Assembly: GCF_005221325.1 (NCBI RefSeq)
Contig: NZ_CP039888.1
Location: 744,001 to 808,000, forward strand
From: Agrobacterium tumefaciens
GTDB lineage: Bacteria; Pseudomonadota; Alphaproteobacteria; Rhizobiales; Rhizobiaceae
Direction of reading: 5' to 3'
Length of the DNA stretch: 64,000 nucleotides
Under the pieces are notes generated by a model. It worked only from the letters and a program-made list of their open reading frames with translations, ran no database searches and had not been told where the DNA came from. A program made the translations under genes and the position numbers. Positions 9,089 through 18,386 of the stretch are shown here, piece by piece; the first letter of the stretch is position 1, and every line of letters starts with the position of its first letter.

Positions 9089-11737
9089 TCAGCCCTTCAG
9101 GATGCGTCCGACAATATCGCTCACATCCGTCGACAGGCCCTTCGCCTCGGCAATGGTCGAAAGCGCGGCTTTCGCATGGTCGGCGCGGCTTGCCTCCAGC
9201 GACCGCCAGGAGCGCATGGAGGTGAGGATGCGGGCGGCAAGCTGCGGATTGCGCTTGTCGATGGCGATGATCTGCTCCGCGAGGAAACGATAGGCCGCGC
9301 CATCCGCACGGTGGAAACCGGTGGGGTTGGAAAAGGCGAGCGTGCCGACCAGCGAGCGCACCCGGTTCGGATTGGTGGCGATGAAATGTTTCGATTTCAT
9401 CAGCGTCTTGATGCGTTCAAGCGCGCCGTCGCCGGGAATGGCGGCCTGCAGAGAGAACCACTTGTCGAGAACGAGCGCATTGTCGGCAAAGCGCGTTTCG
9501 AAGGCGGCAAGCGCTTGCTTCGTCTCGGCGCTGTCAGGGAAACGCTGCGTCAGGACGCTGAGCGCATGCGCGAGATCGGTCATGTTGGTGGCGTCAGCAT
9601 AGGCCTTCGCTGCCCGCTCCGGTGTTCCCTCGGCAAAGGCGAGGAAGCTCAGGGCCCCGTTTCGCAGCGAACGGCGTCCGGCGCTGTCGGCATCGGGGCT
9701 GTAGGCCTCGCCATTGGCAGCGCTATCGGCAAGGCGCCGCAGCGTTTCGAGACCGGCCGTGGCAATCGCCGTGATCGTGGCATTGCGCGCCTTGTGGATG
9801 GCATCGGGATCGGTGTTGCCACCGAGTTCGCGGGCGATATCCGTTTCGCTCGGCAGGGCCAGCGCCTGCGCCCGGAATGCCGGCTCAAGCGCGTCATTGC
9901 CGATGATTTCGATGAGCGTGGCGGAGAGGGCCGCATCCGTGCGGATTTCTTCGCCGTTCTGCACCGCTCTGGTGGCGGCAATCAGCGCCGGCAGGGCAAG
10001 ATCGGTCAACGCCTGGAAACGGGCGAACATGTCGGTTTCATGCCGGGCGATCTGCACCAGATCATCAGCATTCTGTTCGAAATCCAGATTGATCGGCGCC
10101 GAGAAACTGCGATTGATCGACAGCACCGGCCGCGACGAGATGCCGGAGAAGGAGAAGGTCTGGTTGCGTTCGGTCAGATGCAGCACGCCATCGCGATACT
10201 CGCCGCCTTCGACGGCCTGCGGTTCGGCGATCTGGCCGTTATCGAGGATCAGCGCCAGCGAGAGCGGAATGTGGCGCGGCTGCTTCACCGGCTGGCCGGG
10301 CGTCGGCGCCACGGTCTGTTCCAGCGTCAGCTTGAAGGTGGCATTGCCAGCATCATAGGCCGATGAGAGGGAGACGAGCGGCGTGCCCGCTTCCGTGTAC
10401 CACAGCGAAAACTGTGAAAGATCACGGCCGCTGGCGTCAGCAAAACTCTTGACGAAATCCTCGACGGTTGCCGCGTCACCGTCATGGCGCTCGAAATAGA
10501 GGTCCATGCCCTTCTTGAAATCGTCAGCACCGAGGATCGTGGCGATCATGCGGGTGACTTCGGCACCCTTTTCATAAACGGTCGTCGTGTAGAAGTTGTT
10601 GATTTCACGATAGGTATCGGGGCGCGGCGGATGTGCCAGCGGACCGGAATCCTCCGGAAACTGCTCCGATTTCAGATGGCGTACATCGGCGATGCGCTTG
10701 ACCGGGCGCGAGCGCATGTCGGCGGAAAACTCCTGGTCGCGATAGACCGTCAGGCCTTCCTTCAGGCACAGCTGGAACCAGTCGCGGCAGGTGATGCGGT
10801 TGCCGGTCCAATTGTGGAAATATTCATGCGCGATGATGCGCTCGATATTGGCGTAGTCAGCGTCAGAGGCGGTTTCCGGGTCGGCCAGCACGAATTTATC
10901 GTTGAAGACGTTGAGACCCTTGTTCTCCATCGCGCCCATGTTGAAATCGGACACAGCGACGATCATGAAGATATCGAGGTCGTATTCGCGTCCGAAGCGC
11001 TCTTCGTCCCACTTCATCGAGCGTTTCAGCGCATCCATGGCATAGGCCGCGCGCGGCTCCTTGCCGTGTTCGACATAAATCTTCAACGCCACGTCGCGGC
11101 CGGACATGGTGGTAAAAGTGTCTTCCACCACGCCGAGATCACCGGCGACAAGCGCGAAGAGATAGCTTGGTTTCGGGTGCGGATCGAACCAGGCCGCGAA
11201 GTGACGGCCTTCGTCATAGTTTCCGCCGCCCAGGAAATTGCCGTTCGAGAGCAGCAGCGGATTGCCTTCCTTCGCCGCGATGATCGTCACCGTATAGGGC
11301 GCCAGAACATCCGGGCGGTCGGGGAAATAGGTGATGCGGCGGAAACCTTCCGCCTCGCATTGGGTGCAATAAACGCCATTGGTGCGATAAAGCCCCATCA
11401 GCTGCGTATTGACCTGCGGGTTGATGTAATTGGTGACGCAGATCTCGAAGGGAGATTCGGCCGGCAGGTCGCGGATGGTCAGGCTGTCAGACGTCGCCTC
11501 ATATTGGCCGGCGGGAAGCTCCACCTGGTCGAGCAGCAGGCTGGAAAGCGTCAACTCGTCGCCATCGAGAACCAGCGGTGCCTCACGCTCTGCGCCTTCG
11601 CGCCGGTGAAAGATCAGACGGGCTTCGACCTTGGTATTCTTGGGGTCGAGTTCGAAGGTGAGATCCACCCGCTCCAGAACGAAATCGGTGGGGCGGTAAT
11701 CTGCCAGGTGAACGATCTGGCCCGTGTCTGTTCGCAT
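9089..11737 (-). CDS. pepN: Aminopeptidase N (M1 zinc metallopeptidase)
   Basis: Cytosolic M1 aminopeptidase that removes N-terminal residues from peptides in protein turnover. The exopeptidase motif GAMENKG lies near residue 267 and the zinc-binding HEYFHNWTGNR (HExxH) near 301, with the third zinc ligand Glu in LKEGLTVYRDQEF about 19 residues later. The 882-residue length matches the proteobacterial PepN type (beta-barrel N-domain, thermolysin-like catalytic domain, long helical C-domain). Start ATG at 11737. It is transcribed away from the EamA gene across a 439-base divergent region. Confidence 0.97.
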   Translation of the reverse strand: MRTDTGQIVHLADYRPTDFVLERVDLTFELDPKNTKVEARLIFHRREGAEREAPLVLDGDELTLSSLLLDQVELPAGQYEATSDSLTIRDLPAESPFEICVTNYINPQVNTQLMGLYRTNGVYCTQCEAEGFRRITYFPDRPDVLAPYTVTIIAAKEGNPLLLSNGNFLGGGNYDEGRHFAAWFDPHPKPSYLFALVAGDLGVVEDTFTTMSGRDVALKIYVEHGKEPRAAYAMDALKRSMKWDEERFGREYDLDIFMIVAVSDFNMGAMENKGLNVFNDKFVLADPETASDADYANIERIIAHEYFHNWTGNRITCRDWFQLCLKEGLTVYRDQEFSADMRSRPVKRIADVRHLKSEQFPEDSGPLAHPPRPDTYREINNFYTTTVYEKGAEVTRMIATILGADDFKKGMDLYFERHDGDAATVEDFVKSFADASGRDLSQFSLWYTEAGTPLVSLSSAYDAGNATFKLTLEQTVAPTPGQPVKQPRHIPLSLALILDNGQIAEPQAVEGGEYRDGVLHLTERNQTFSFSGISSRPVLSINRSFSAPINLDFEQNADDLVQIARHETDMFARFQALTDLALPALIAATRAVQNGEEIRTDAALSATLIEIIGNDALEPAFRAQALALPSETDIARELGGNTDPDAIHKARNATITAIATAGLETLRRLADSAANGEAYSPDADSAGRRSLRNGALSFLAFAEGTPERAAKAYADATNMTDLAHALSVLTQRFPDSAETKQALAAFETRFADNALVLDKWFSLQAAIPGDGALERIKTLMKSKHFIATNPNRVRSLVGTLAFSNPTGFHRADGAAYRFLAEQIIAIDKRNPQLAARILTSMRSWRSLEASRADHAKAALSTIAEAKGLSTDVSDIVGRILKG

Positions 11738-12176
11738 GACTATCCCTGAATAACTTGGCGTGGTCTCCCGGCATCATGTCGTCATAAGGCCCGGATGTAA
11801 AATAGGTAGAGTATTCGTCACGTTCATGTGCGCGTCGGAGGACGTTCTGTCCCGCCATGGAAGGCTTTGCCGGCCGTGCAGACGATCCTCCCGCCGCCGG
11901 ACCCACGGACCATCGCAGCAAATGTTGAACGATTGCTGAAATTATATTTTATTTTCTTCAAATTTTAGCGCGCGTCGCTTTTGGTTTGCATCACTTCCGC
12001 AGCCGCGAAAACAATCCTTCCCCAAATCGACGGAATTCACGGGTAAATCACATTTTTTGTTGTAAAGCGCCGGAGGAATGCTCTAGCCTTGCATAAATCC
12101 AATTCCCCTGCGTCGTCCTCCCCGCATGAAAAATCTCCCGATGGCGTGTTTGCGCAGCCGATATGAGTAGTTGCCA
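11738..12176. other. Divergent intergenic region between pepN and the EamA gene
   Basis: No convincing gene. The middle (about 11935-11970) is markedly AT-rich (ATTATATTTTATTTTC), likely carrying the divergent promoters. I see no strong palindrome or RNA structure. Confidence 0.5.
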
Positions 12177-13112
12177 ATGAACGCCGAACCGATGAATCCC
12201 TTTCGCGGGATTAGCCTGAAGCTGATTTCGGTCGGCTTTTTTCTTGTCATGCAGACCTGTATCAAGGCCGCAGGCGATGTGCCTGCCGGCCAGATTACCT
12301 TCTTCCGTTCCGCTTTCGCCATTCTCCCGATTGTCGTCTATCTGGCGTGGCTGCATGCGCTGACGAGCGCCCTGCACACCAATAATCTTTTCGGCCATTT
12401 CAAGCGCGGGTTTCTGGGCATCCTGTCCATGGCCTGTGGCTTTTACGGGCTGACCATGCTGCCGCTGCCGGAATTCATCGCCATCGGTTATGCCTCGCCG
12501 CTTCTCGCCGTCGTTTTTGCCGCCGTCATCCTGCATGAAAAGGTGCGCATCTATCGCTGGAGCGCGGTCTTCGTCGGCATGACGGGGGTGCTGGTGATTC
12601 TCTGGCCGAAGATGACGCTTCTGAGGGAAGGCGGTTTTGCCGCCGGCGAGGGGCTGGGGGCCATTGCCGTGTTGTGCGGTGCGGCGCTCGGCGGTCTGGC
12701 GATGATCCAGGTGCGGCAACTGGTGGAGACGGAAAGGACGCCGACCATCGTGCTCTATTTTTCGCTCACCGCCACCCTGCTGTCGCTCGTCAGCGTGCCT
12801 TTCGGCTGGAGCGCGCTGAGCATGACGCAGGCCATGCTGCTGATCACCAGCGGCATTTGCGGCGGCGTTGCGCAAATCTTCCTGACGGAGAGTTACCGGC
12901 ACGCCGAAGTCTCGGTCATCGCGCCCTTCGAATACAGCTCCATCATCTTCGGAATCGCGGTTTCCTACATTCTGTTCGGAGATATTCCCACGGTGACGAT
13001 GCTGATCGGCACGGCGATCGTTATCCTCGCCGGCATCTTCATCATCTTCCGCGAACATCAACTGGGCCTGGCAAGACGGGCGGCGCGCAAGGCCTCGACG
13101 CCGCAAGGGTGA
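12177..13112 (+). CDS. EamA/DMT family transporter
   Basis: A polytopic inner-membrane protein of the drug/metabolite transporter superfamily with about ten hydrophobic helices in two EamA repeats, for example SMACGFYGLTMLPLPEFIAI in the first half and AIVILAGIFIIF at the end. Such proteins export amino acids or other small metabolites, and some import S-adenosylmethionine; the substrate here is not readable. The open frame begins at a TTG (12171), but the ATG six bases later starts MNAEPMNPFRG, which is the likelier start. The basic tail (LARRAARKAS) is cytosolic. Confidence 0.88.
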   Translation: MNAEPMNPFRGISLKLISVGFFLVMQTCIKAAGDVPAGQITFFRSAFAILPIVVYLAWLHALTSALHTNNLFGHFKRGFLGILSMACGFYGLTMLPLPEFIAIGYASPLLAVVFAAVILHEKVRIYRWSAVFVGMTGVLVILWPKMTLLREGGFAAGEGLGAIAVLCGAALGGLAMIQVRQLVETERTPTIVLYFSLTATLLSLVSVPFGWSALSMTQAMLLITSGICGGVAQIFLTESYRHAEVSVIAPFEYSSIIFGIAVSYILFGDIPTVTMLIGTAIVILAGIFIIFREHQLGLARRAARKASTPQG

Positions 13113-13541
13113 GGGAACCCAAATCTGCGCGTCTTGCCTGTTTCCAGGACAAGCGCGCGGCATTCTCAACCACCGAATTTCACGAAAAATGCTTCTCCTC
13201 CGTCATCCCGGCCTTGAGCCGGGATCCAGCCGGCGCGGCTCTCACGCGGCGAGAAGAGTCTTTTCAGCCCAAGGACTTGGGCTGGCTGGATTCCGGCTCA
13301 AGGCCGGAATGACGGATTGGATGACGCATGGTGGCAGACAAGATTGAGAGTGCCGTTTTTTGTCTCAACCGGCGTTAACGGAAGAAGAACGGCTGGGCGC
13401 GCACTACAACCTTGTGACTCGGTTCAAGACTTCGTCGCAGCCTTTCGAAAAAAACCACAAATGCAAAAGGCGCCTTCCCGAAGAAAGACGCCAGCGCGCA
13501 ATCATATCTATGGACCAGTGCTAAACTGGCCTGAGTGCTTC
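13113..13541. other. Intergenic region with palindromic repeat
   Basis: Apart from the palindromic element at 13200-13315 I see no supported gene. A rightward open frame at 13317-13772 lies mostly antisense to the small gene at 13542-13733 and lacks a ribosome site. Confidence 0.5.
13200..13315. repeat. Large inverted repeat (REP-like)
   Basis: The left arm (13200-13233, CCGTCATCCCGGCCTTGAGC...) and the right arm (13281-13315) are complementary at about 31 of 34 positions. A second hairpin lies inside, AGCCCAAG/CTTGGGCT at 13266-13283. Single-arm relatives of the same motif occur near 38372 and 27090, showing that this is a dispersed repeat family. Confidence 0.75.
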
Positions 13542-13733
13542 TCAGCGCTCGCGGAAATCCGCGAAGACTGCCGAGGGACGCGTCACGCGGACTTGCTGCA
13601 TGGCAGCGCGTGCGGTGATCTGTTCGTTTGCGGCTGCGCCGAAACGATGGTAACCCTGACTGGAGCGAGGGCCGAGGCCCGCCAGGCGGAGCGTTTCAAA
13701 GCCGGAATGTACCGGACGGAAGCGAGTGGTCAT
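13542..13733 (-). CDS. Small hypothetical protein, 63 residues
   Basis: An ATG at 13733 is preceded by TAAGGAACCAAGGC, with AAGGA well placed. The product (starting MTTRFRPVHSGFETLRLAGL) is basic, Arg-rich and without cysteines, membrane segments or a known motif. It is convergent with the EamA gene and in the same direction as the uracil-DNA glycosylase-like gene upstream of it. The ribosome site and the orderly composition argue for a real gene; a longer opposite-strand frame covers the same bases and I judged it a shadow. Confidence 0.5.
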   Translation of the reverse strand: MTTRFRPVHSGFETLRLAGLGPRSSQGYHRFGAAANEQITARAAMQQVRVTRPSAVFADFRER

Positions 13734-13885
13734 TGCCTTGGTTCCTTAAACCGAATTCCTCCCAAGACATGATCGCTATATCGCAGCGCAGCATGGATTC
13801 GGCAAGTCGGCCAAATGCGCCGCTGTTATGCGTAATGCGCATGGCTTTTTTCATAATTCATTTACATTGATCAGGAATGAGGCAG

Positions 13886-14797
13886 TCAGCTTTGCGCGAT
13901 CTTTGCCTGAAAAGCCAATAAATCCTGCCATGCCAAGGACTTGCTGGCTGGCGCGTTCAACAGTTCCTGCGGGTGCAGGCTTGCGAGCGCGGGCAGAATC
14001 AGGTGTCCGGCTGCGACATCACGCCACTGTCCGCGCAGCGTATGGATGGTGCCGGTGCCACCAAAGAAGAAACGTGCGGTGAAGTTGCCGAGAAGCAACA
14101 GGTGTTTCGGCTCCGCGAGCGCTATCTGGCGCTCGATGAACGGCCGGCAGATATCCATTTCAGCCTGAGTCGGTGGGCGGTTGCCCGGCGGCCGCCAGGG
14201 CACCACATTGCCGAGCATGATGGCGCTGCGGTTAAGGCCGATGGCCGCCAGCATGCGCTCAAGCAGCAGGCCGGTCTTGCCGGCAAAGGGCAGGCCTTCG
14301 CGGTCGTCATCGGCGTCAGGCATGGGGCCGATGACCATGATGGCGGAGGCGGGATCGCCCTCGCTGAAAATCGTATTGCGCGCGCTGTTCTTGAGATTGC
14401 AGCCGCTGAAACCCTCGAGCGCGGTTTTCAGCTCGGCAAGCGAGCGCGCGCTTTCCGCCGCAAAACGCGCGGCCGCCACGGCCTGCTCGTCCGGCATGGC
14501 GACATTCTGCTGAATGGCGAGGGCTGCCGGTGCACCGCGTGCCGGAGCGCTCCGGCCCGGCGACTGCCGTTGAGGTGCGTCGGCACGGTGATTGGCCGGG
14601 CTCTCCGACTGCCTCGCGGGCGCGGTAGTGTCCTGCCCCGGCTCCCGTCCCGGCATCGGGCGGGCAGGGCGGGCGGCGGCAAATTCGGCGAAACGGTCGA
14701 CCGGCGCCTCTTCCAGCATCCAGTCTACGCCCGCATCCGCATGGAAATGCAGGAGGGCGGCAAGTTCGGCCGGGGAAAGGTCGTGGGCGGCGATCAT
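13886..14797 (-). CDS. Uracil-DNA glycosylase family 4-like protein with altered active site
   Basis: The C-terminal 170 residues have the family 4 UDG fold signatures: GLPFAGKTGLLLERML (168-183), WRPPGNRPPT (201-210) and LHPQELL near 275. Residues 40-110 form a Pro/Ala-rich linker. Family 4 enzymes use four Cys for an iron-sulfur cluster; here C133 and C217 remain while the other two positions read K136 and W201, a change I believe is shared by other alphaproteobacterial members. More unusual, the catalytic GEAPG motif is replaced by GPMPD (157-161), losing the Glu. It may be inactive or act on another lesion. ATG at 14797. Confidence 0.75.
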   Translation of the reverse strand: MIAAHDLSPAELAALLHFHADAGVDWMLEEAPVDRFAEFAAARPARPMPGREPGQDTTAPARQSESPANHRADAPQRQSPGRSAPARGAPAALAIQQNVAMPDEQAVAAARFAAESARSLAELKTALEGFSGCNLKNSARNTIFSEGDPASAIMVIGPMPDADDDREGLPFAGKTGLLLERMLAAIGLNRSAIMLGNVVPWRPPGNRPPTQAEMDICRPFIERQIALAEPKHLLLLGNFTARFFFGGTGTIHTLRGQWRDVAAGHLILPALASLHPQELLNAPASKSLAWQDLLAFQAKIAQS

Positions 14798-14815
14798 GGG
14801 TGGAAATTAGCCCAT

Positions 14816-14833
14816 GTTCCCCGCCCGGGGAAC
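14816..14833 (-). terminator. Hairpin downstream of the Hsp70-like gene
   Basis: GTTCCCCG and CGGGGAAC form an 8-bp stem with a two-base gap, immediately after the stop of the leftward Hsp70-like gene and before the start of the next leftward gene. A U-tract is lacking. Confidence 0.4.
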
Positions 14834-14840
14834 CCGTAAA

Positions 14841-16139
14841 TCACGCTGTCCAGCGCTGAATATCGCCGCTTTCGCCGATCATGGCGAGACCATGGGCGAT
14901 CGAGAGCAACTCGCCGCCGCTTTCAATCCGGTCGGCGTCGAAGCGGCGGGTGAAAAGCTCTCGCACCGCCGGCACGAAAGAGGTGCCGCCGGTGAGGAAC
15001 ACCTTGTCGATTGCCTCTGGTGCAACTTTCGTCTTCTCCAGAACCTCGTCCAGCGCGCCCTCGATCTTGGCCAGATCTTCGGCGATCCACCCGTTGAAAT
15101 CGCTGCGCTTGACCATCTTGCGCCCGGCCTTGCCGAGCGGCGCGAAGTTGAATTCCGCTTCCTCGGCCGAAGACAGCGCCATCTTGGTGGCGGAAATCGC
15201 CTGATAGAGTGGGTAACCTTCGTCATGCTCGACGAGATCGATGAAGAGTTCCAGCTTGTCGGGCTCCAGCGCCGAGCGGACCAGCGATTTGAGGTCGGTG
15301 AATTCCTTTGAGGTCTTGAAGATCGACAGCTGGTTCCAGCGCCCGAAATTCACGTAATAACCCGAAGGCACGTCCAGCACCTTGTCGAAGCTTTTGAACT
15401 TGCTGCCTTTGCCGATCTCAGGCGAGACCAGATTGTCGATCATGCGGAAGTCGAAATGATCGCCCGCCACGCCGACGCCGGAATGGCCGATGGGGGTGGC
15501 GGAAAGCTTGCCGGCATGGGTCTCGAAACGGATCAGCGAATAGTCCGTCGTGCCGCCGCCGAAATCCGCCACCAGCACGTTGGCGTCCTTCTTCAGGCTT
15601 TGGGCGAAATAATAGGCGGCCGCCACCGGCTCGTAGACATAATGGATTTCCGGGAAACCGGCCCGGGTGAGCGCTTCGTTGTAACGGGCAAGCGCCAGCG
15701 TTTCGTCCGGATTGCTGCCGGCAAAACGCACCGGTCGGCCGGCGACGACGGTCGACACATCGCCCGGCCATTCGGACCCCGCATAGGTCTTCAGCTTGCG
15801 CAGGAACACCTCCATCAGGTCTTCGAAGCTCTGGCGCTTGGCGAAGATCAGGGTGCCCTGAAACAGCGGCGAGGCCGCAAATGTCTTGATCGACTGCAGG
15901 AAACGACAGTCGCCGGCATTGTCGATGAATTGCCGGATGGCGGCTTGTCCCGCTTCCACATGCAGGGCGGCGGCACCTAGGCCGGCATCCTTCATGAAAG
16001 AGAGCGCCGTGCGCATGCTGTCATCCGTGCCCGCGCTGCTGGTGAAGCGCATGGAATGGCTTGAGCTGCCAGTGTCGGAAAGAGCCATGACCGTGTTGGT
16101 CGTGCCGAAATCGAGGCCGAGAGCCCGCTTTTGCGTCAT
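14841..16139 (-). CDS. Hsp70/DnaK-family ATPase, YegD-like
   Basis: An actin-fold ATPase of about 432 residues with the Hsp70 phosphate-1 loop (LGLDFGTTNTVMALS near the start), phosphate-2 loop (VADFGGGTTDYSL) and adenosine motif (FLTGGTSFVPAVRELF). It ends after the nucleotide-binding domain, so the substrate-binding half of DnaK is missing, as in E. coli YegD. The chaperone label is by family; a client is not known. I chose the second ATG (16139), eight bases after AAGGA, over the ATG at 16145 which is only two bases from it. It lies upstream of and in the same direction as the UDG-like gene. Confidence 0.88.
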   Translation of the reverse strand: MTQKRALGLDFGTTNTVMALSDTGSSSHSMRFTSSAGTDDSMRTALSFMKDAGLGAAALHVEAGQAAIRQFIDNAGDCRFLQSIKTFAASPLFQGTLIFAKRQSFEDLMEVFLRKLKTYAGSEWPGDVSTVVAGRPVRFAGSNPDETLALARYNEALTRAGFPEIHYVYEPVAAAYYFAQSLKKDANVLVADFGGGTTDYSLIRFETHAGKLSATPIGHSGVGVAGDHFDFRMIDNLVSPEIGKGSKFKSFDKVLDVPSGYYVNFGRWNQLSIFKTSKEFTDLKSLVRSALEPDKLELFIDLVEHDEGYPLYQAISATKMALSSAEEAEFNFAPLGKAGRKMVKRSDFNGWIAEDLAKIEGALDEVLEKTKVAPEAIDKVFLTGGTSFVPAVRELFTRRFDADRIESGGELLSIAHGLAMIGESGDIQRWTA

Positions 16140-16556
16140 CGCCATATTCCTTGTGCCGATAGAAGAACCCGCCCGGCCCTTGGGTGGCCCGGCGTGAAGA
16201 TAAGGGATGCCCTTGGCACCCCGATGTCAGAGGAGGGCGGTTGATTGCACAAGGCAGACGGAATGGCAAGCGCCGCCTATTGTTTTTGAGCGATGCGCCG
16301 CCCACCGACAGGTCTTGGCGGGAATAGGTAATCGCTGCGGATTAGGGATGATAAGCGACCCGGCTAGGCCGCCATGAAAGGGCGTAGCAGTTTTCTGCAA
16401 TATTCTTATGGGTTTGCTGCTATGGTGGTGCGCATATGAAGTAGTGACGATCGAAACATGCTGGAGATGGATCGCTTTAAATATTTTTGTAATCATAGAG
16501 TGTATTCTAAACAAACTGTATTGGTTGCCTGTTGTTTCCGTAGCCTGGGAAATTCG
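16140..16556. other. Intergenic region between Hsp70-like and GGDEF genes
   Basis: A divergent promoter region. The right part (about 16395-16520) is AT-rich and unlike coding DNA; an in-frame ATG at 16458 would extend the GGDEF protein with a Cys/aromatic-rich segment that I consider non-coding. No strong structure seen. Confidence 0.45.
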
Positions 16557-17534
16557 ATGCCCCGCAAGCCGGCCCGTTCCACCCTCGAAGAAGTGCCGCT
16601 GGATCATTCCGGCCTCGTTCGGGGCGATCTGGGAATTTTCAACCGCCAGCTCATGCACCTGCTGGAGGCCTCGCAGCAGGGTTATGCGCTGTTCGACGGT
16701 GGCGACAGGTTGCGCTTTGCAAATGCCGCGTTCCGCAAGGCACTGGATGTGCCTGATGACGGGTTTCCGAGCTGGCTGGAACTGATGCGCAACGGCTATC
16801 GCAACGCCACGGGCACTGCCATTGAAACCACCGATTTCGAATTGTGGCTGCGCTCCGCCAAAACCAGGCGCGGCAAGCTGCCCTTCCGCACCATAGAGAC
16901 CAGCCTCAATGACGGGCGCTGGATATTGACGACCGAAACGACATTGCCGGGCGGCTGGATGCTCTGCGTGGTTACCGATGTTTCCGAACTCGGGGTCGAA
17001 TTGCGCGATCTGAGGCAGGAGCGGGACAGGGCGCTGAAATCGGCCATGAGTGACGAGCTGACCGGTCTCGGCAACCGCCGCTACGTGATGGACAGTCTCA
17101 ACCAGATGCTCGGCCCCAACAAGGCCCAGGCGCTTGCCATCGCCATCATCGATATAGACCACTTCAAGGCAGTGAATGACCGTTTCGGGCACGCCTGCGG
17201 CGATATGGTTCTCACGGACTTTGCCGCCCGGCTTTCCGCCATGGCGTGCCGGGACGACCTTGTGGGCCGGATCGGCGGAGAGGAGTTTCTGCTGGTCCTC
17301 AGCGGCTCGCGAATGCTGGGCGTCGAGGCTGTCATGCAGGAGTTGCTGTCATCGTTGACGCAGGCGTCACCGCTCGGGGATATGCCGGATTTCCGTTATA
17401 GCTGCTCGGCCGGGATTGCCTTCGCAAATCCCGGGGAGAGCGCCAGCGACGTTCTGCGTCGCGCCGACATAGCGCTTTACGAAGCCAAGAATACCGGGAG
17501 AAACCGCTTCGTGATCCATGAAGCGGCCTCCTGA
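16557..17534 (+). CDS. PAS-GGDEF diguanylate cyclase
   Basis: The N-terminal half is a PAS-like sensor (around LLEASQQGYALFDGGDRLRF), the C-terminal half a GGDEF domain beginning DELTGLGNRRYVMD with the catalytic signature GRIGGEEF near residue 240 and the substrate helix IDIDHFKAVNDRFGH. The GGEEF motif is intact, so synthesis of cyclic-di-GMP is expected. The RxxD inhibitory site that normally lies five residues before GG is not present, so feedback inhibition may be lacking. No membrane segment is visible, so the enzyme is probably cytosolic. I chose the ATG at 16557 (after GGGAAATTCG). Confidence 0.88.
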   Translation: MPRKPARSTLEEVPLDHSGLVRGDLGIFNRQLMHLLEASQQGYALFDGGDRLRFANAAFRKALDVPDDGFPSWLELMRNGYRNATGTAIETTDFELWLRSAKTRRGKLPFRTIETSLNDGRWILTTETTLPGGWMLCVVTDVSELGVELRDLRQERDRALKSAMSDELTGLGNRRYVMDSLNQMLGPNKAQALAIAIIDIDHFKAVNDRFGHACGDMVLTDFAARLSAMACRDDLVGRIGGEEFLLVLSGSRMLGVEAVMQELLSSLTQASPLGDMPDFRYSCSAGIAFANPGESASDVLRRADIALYEAKNTGRNRFVIHEAAS

Positions 17535-17555
17535 CGAGCTTGTCTCCGTCCGGCG

Positions 17556-18344
17556 TCAGTTCGACTTCGCCGCACCCCCATCCACCCGCAGCATCGTGCC
17601 GGTGATATAGCTCGCCGGCACAGAGCAGAGGAAAGCGCCGGCGGCGGCGAATTCTTCTACTGTGCCGAGACGGCCGGCGGGGATGCTTTTGACGGAGGCC
17701 TCGCGCACTTCCTCGATGCTTTTACCCAGACGTTTGGCATTGGCGCCATCCAGTTCGTCGATGCGGTCAGTATGGATACGGCCGGGCAGGAGCAGGTTGG
17801 AGGTGATGCCGAAACCGGCCACTTCGGAGGACAGCGTCTTGCTCCAGCCGACAAGCGCGCCGCGCAGCGTGTTGGAAAGGGCGAGATTGGGGATCGGTTC
17901 GAACACGCCCGACGAGGCGACGGTGAGGATGCGGCCGAAACCCTGTTCCTTCATCTGCGGCAGGAGCGCATTGGTAAGGGTGATGACCCGCAGAACCATG
18001 GACTGGAAGAAGGTGTCGAGCTTGTCGACCGTCATGTCCTGCGCGAGGCCGGGCGTCGGACCGCCGGTATTGTTGACGAGAATATCGATGCCGCCAAGCT
18101 TGTCCTTGACGGCCTGAACCATGGCTTCGACGAAATTGTCATCGGCGAGATCACCCCACACCCATTCGGCCTTGCCCTTGCCGAGCGCGTTGATCGTCTT
18201 GCAATTTTCCGCCAGCTTTTCACCGCTTCGGCCAACCAGAAGGACGTTTGCGCCTTCTTTCGCGAGCGCCGTGGCAATGCCAAGCCCAAGGCCGCGAGAG
18301 GAGGCGAGAACAAGGGCGCGTTTGCCGGAAATGCCGAAATCCAT
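17556..18344 (-). CDS. SDR family oxidoreductase with non-standard active site
   Basis: A Rossmann-fold short-chain dehydrogenase of 262 residues: cofactor motif ASSRGLGLGIATALA, the NNTGG motif (VNNTGGPTPG) and the Ser of VASSGV are present. Where the catalytic YxxxK pair normally lies the sequence reads NLALSNTLRGALVGW, so neither Tyr nor Lys is recognisable. The C-terminus (GTMLRVDGG) is standard. The protein may use another mechanism or have lost catalysis. The start at 18344 (MDFGISGKRALV) follows AGGATAAAACCC; the open frame to 18437 runs into a dispersed repeat and that extension is spurious. Confidence 0.85.
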   Translation of the reverse strand: MDFGISGKRALVLASSRGLGLGIATALAKEGANVLLVGRSGEKLAENCKTINALGKGKAEWVWGDLADDNFVEAMVQAVKDKLGGIDILVNNTGGPTPGLAQDMTVDKLDTFFQSMVLRVITLTNALLPQMKEQGFGRILTVASSGVFEPIPNLALSNTLRGALVGWSKTLSSEVAGFGITSNLLLPGRIHTDRIDELDGANAKRLGKSIEEVREASVKSIPAGRLGTVEEFAAAGAFLCSVPASYITGTMLRVDGGAAKSN

Positions 18345-18386
18345 GGGTTTTATCCTGTCTTGTGAGTGCAGTATGTGGTGTTTATA

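Noticed and set aside
9011..10366. Long rightward frame of 451 residues
   Set aside because: Entirely antisense to pepN, whose motifs are intact; an artefact of GC-rich codon usage.
13317..13772. Rightward frame of 151 residues after the palindrome
   Set aside because: No ribosome site, starts in the repeat, and covers the better-supported leftward small gene.
16458..16556. Upstream start of the GGDEF protein
   Set aside because: The extra residues come from AT-rich promoter-like DNA and have no ribosome site.
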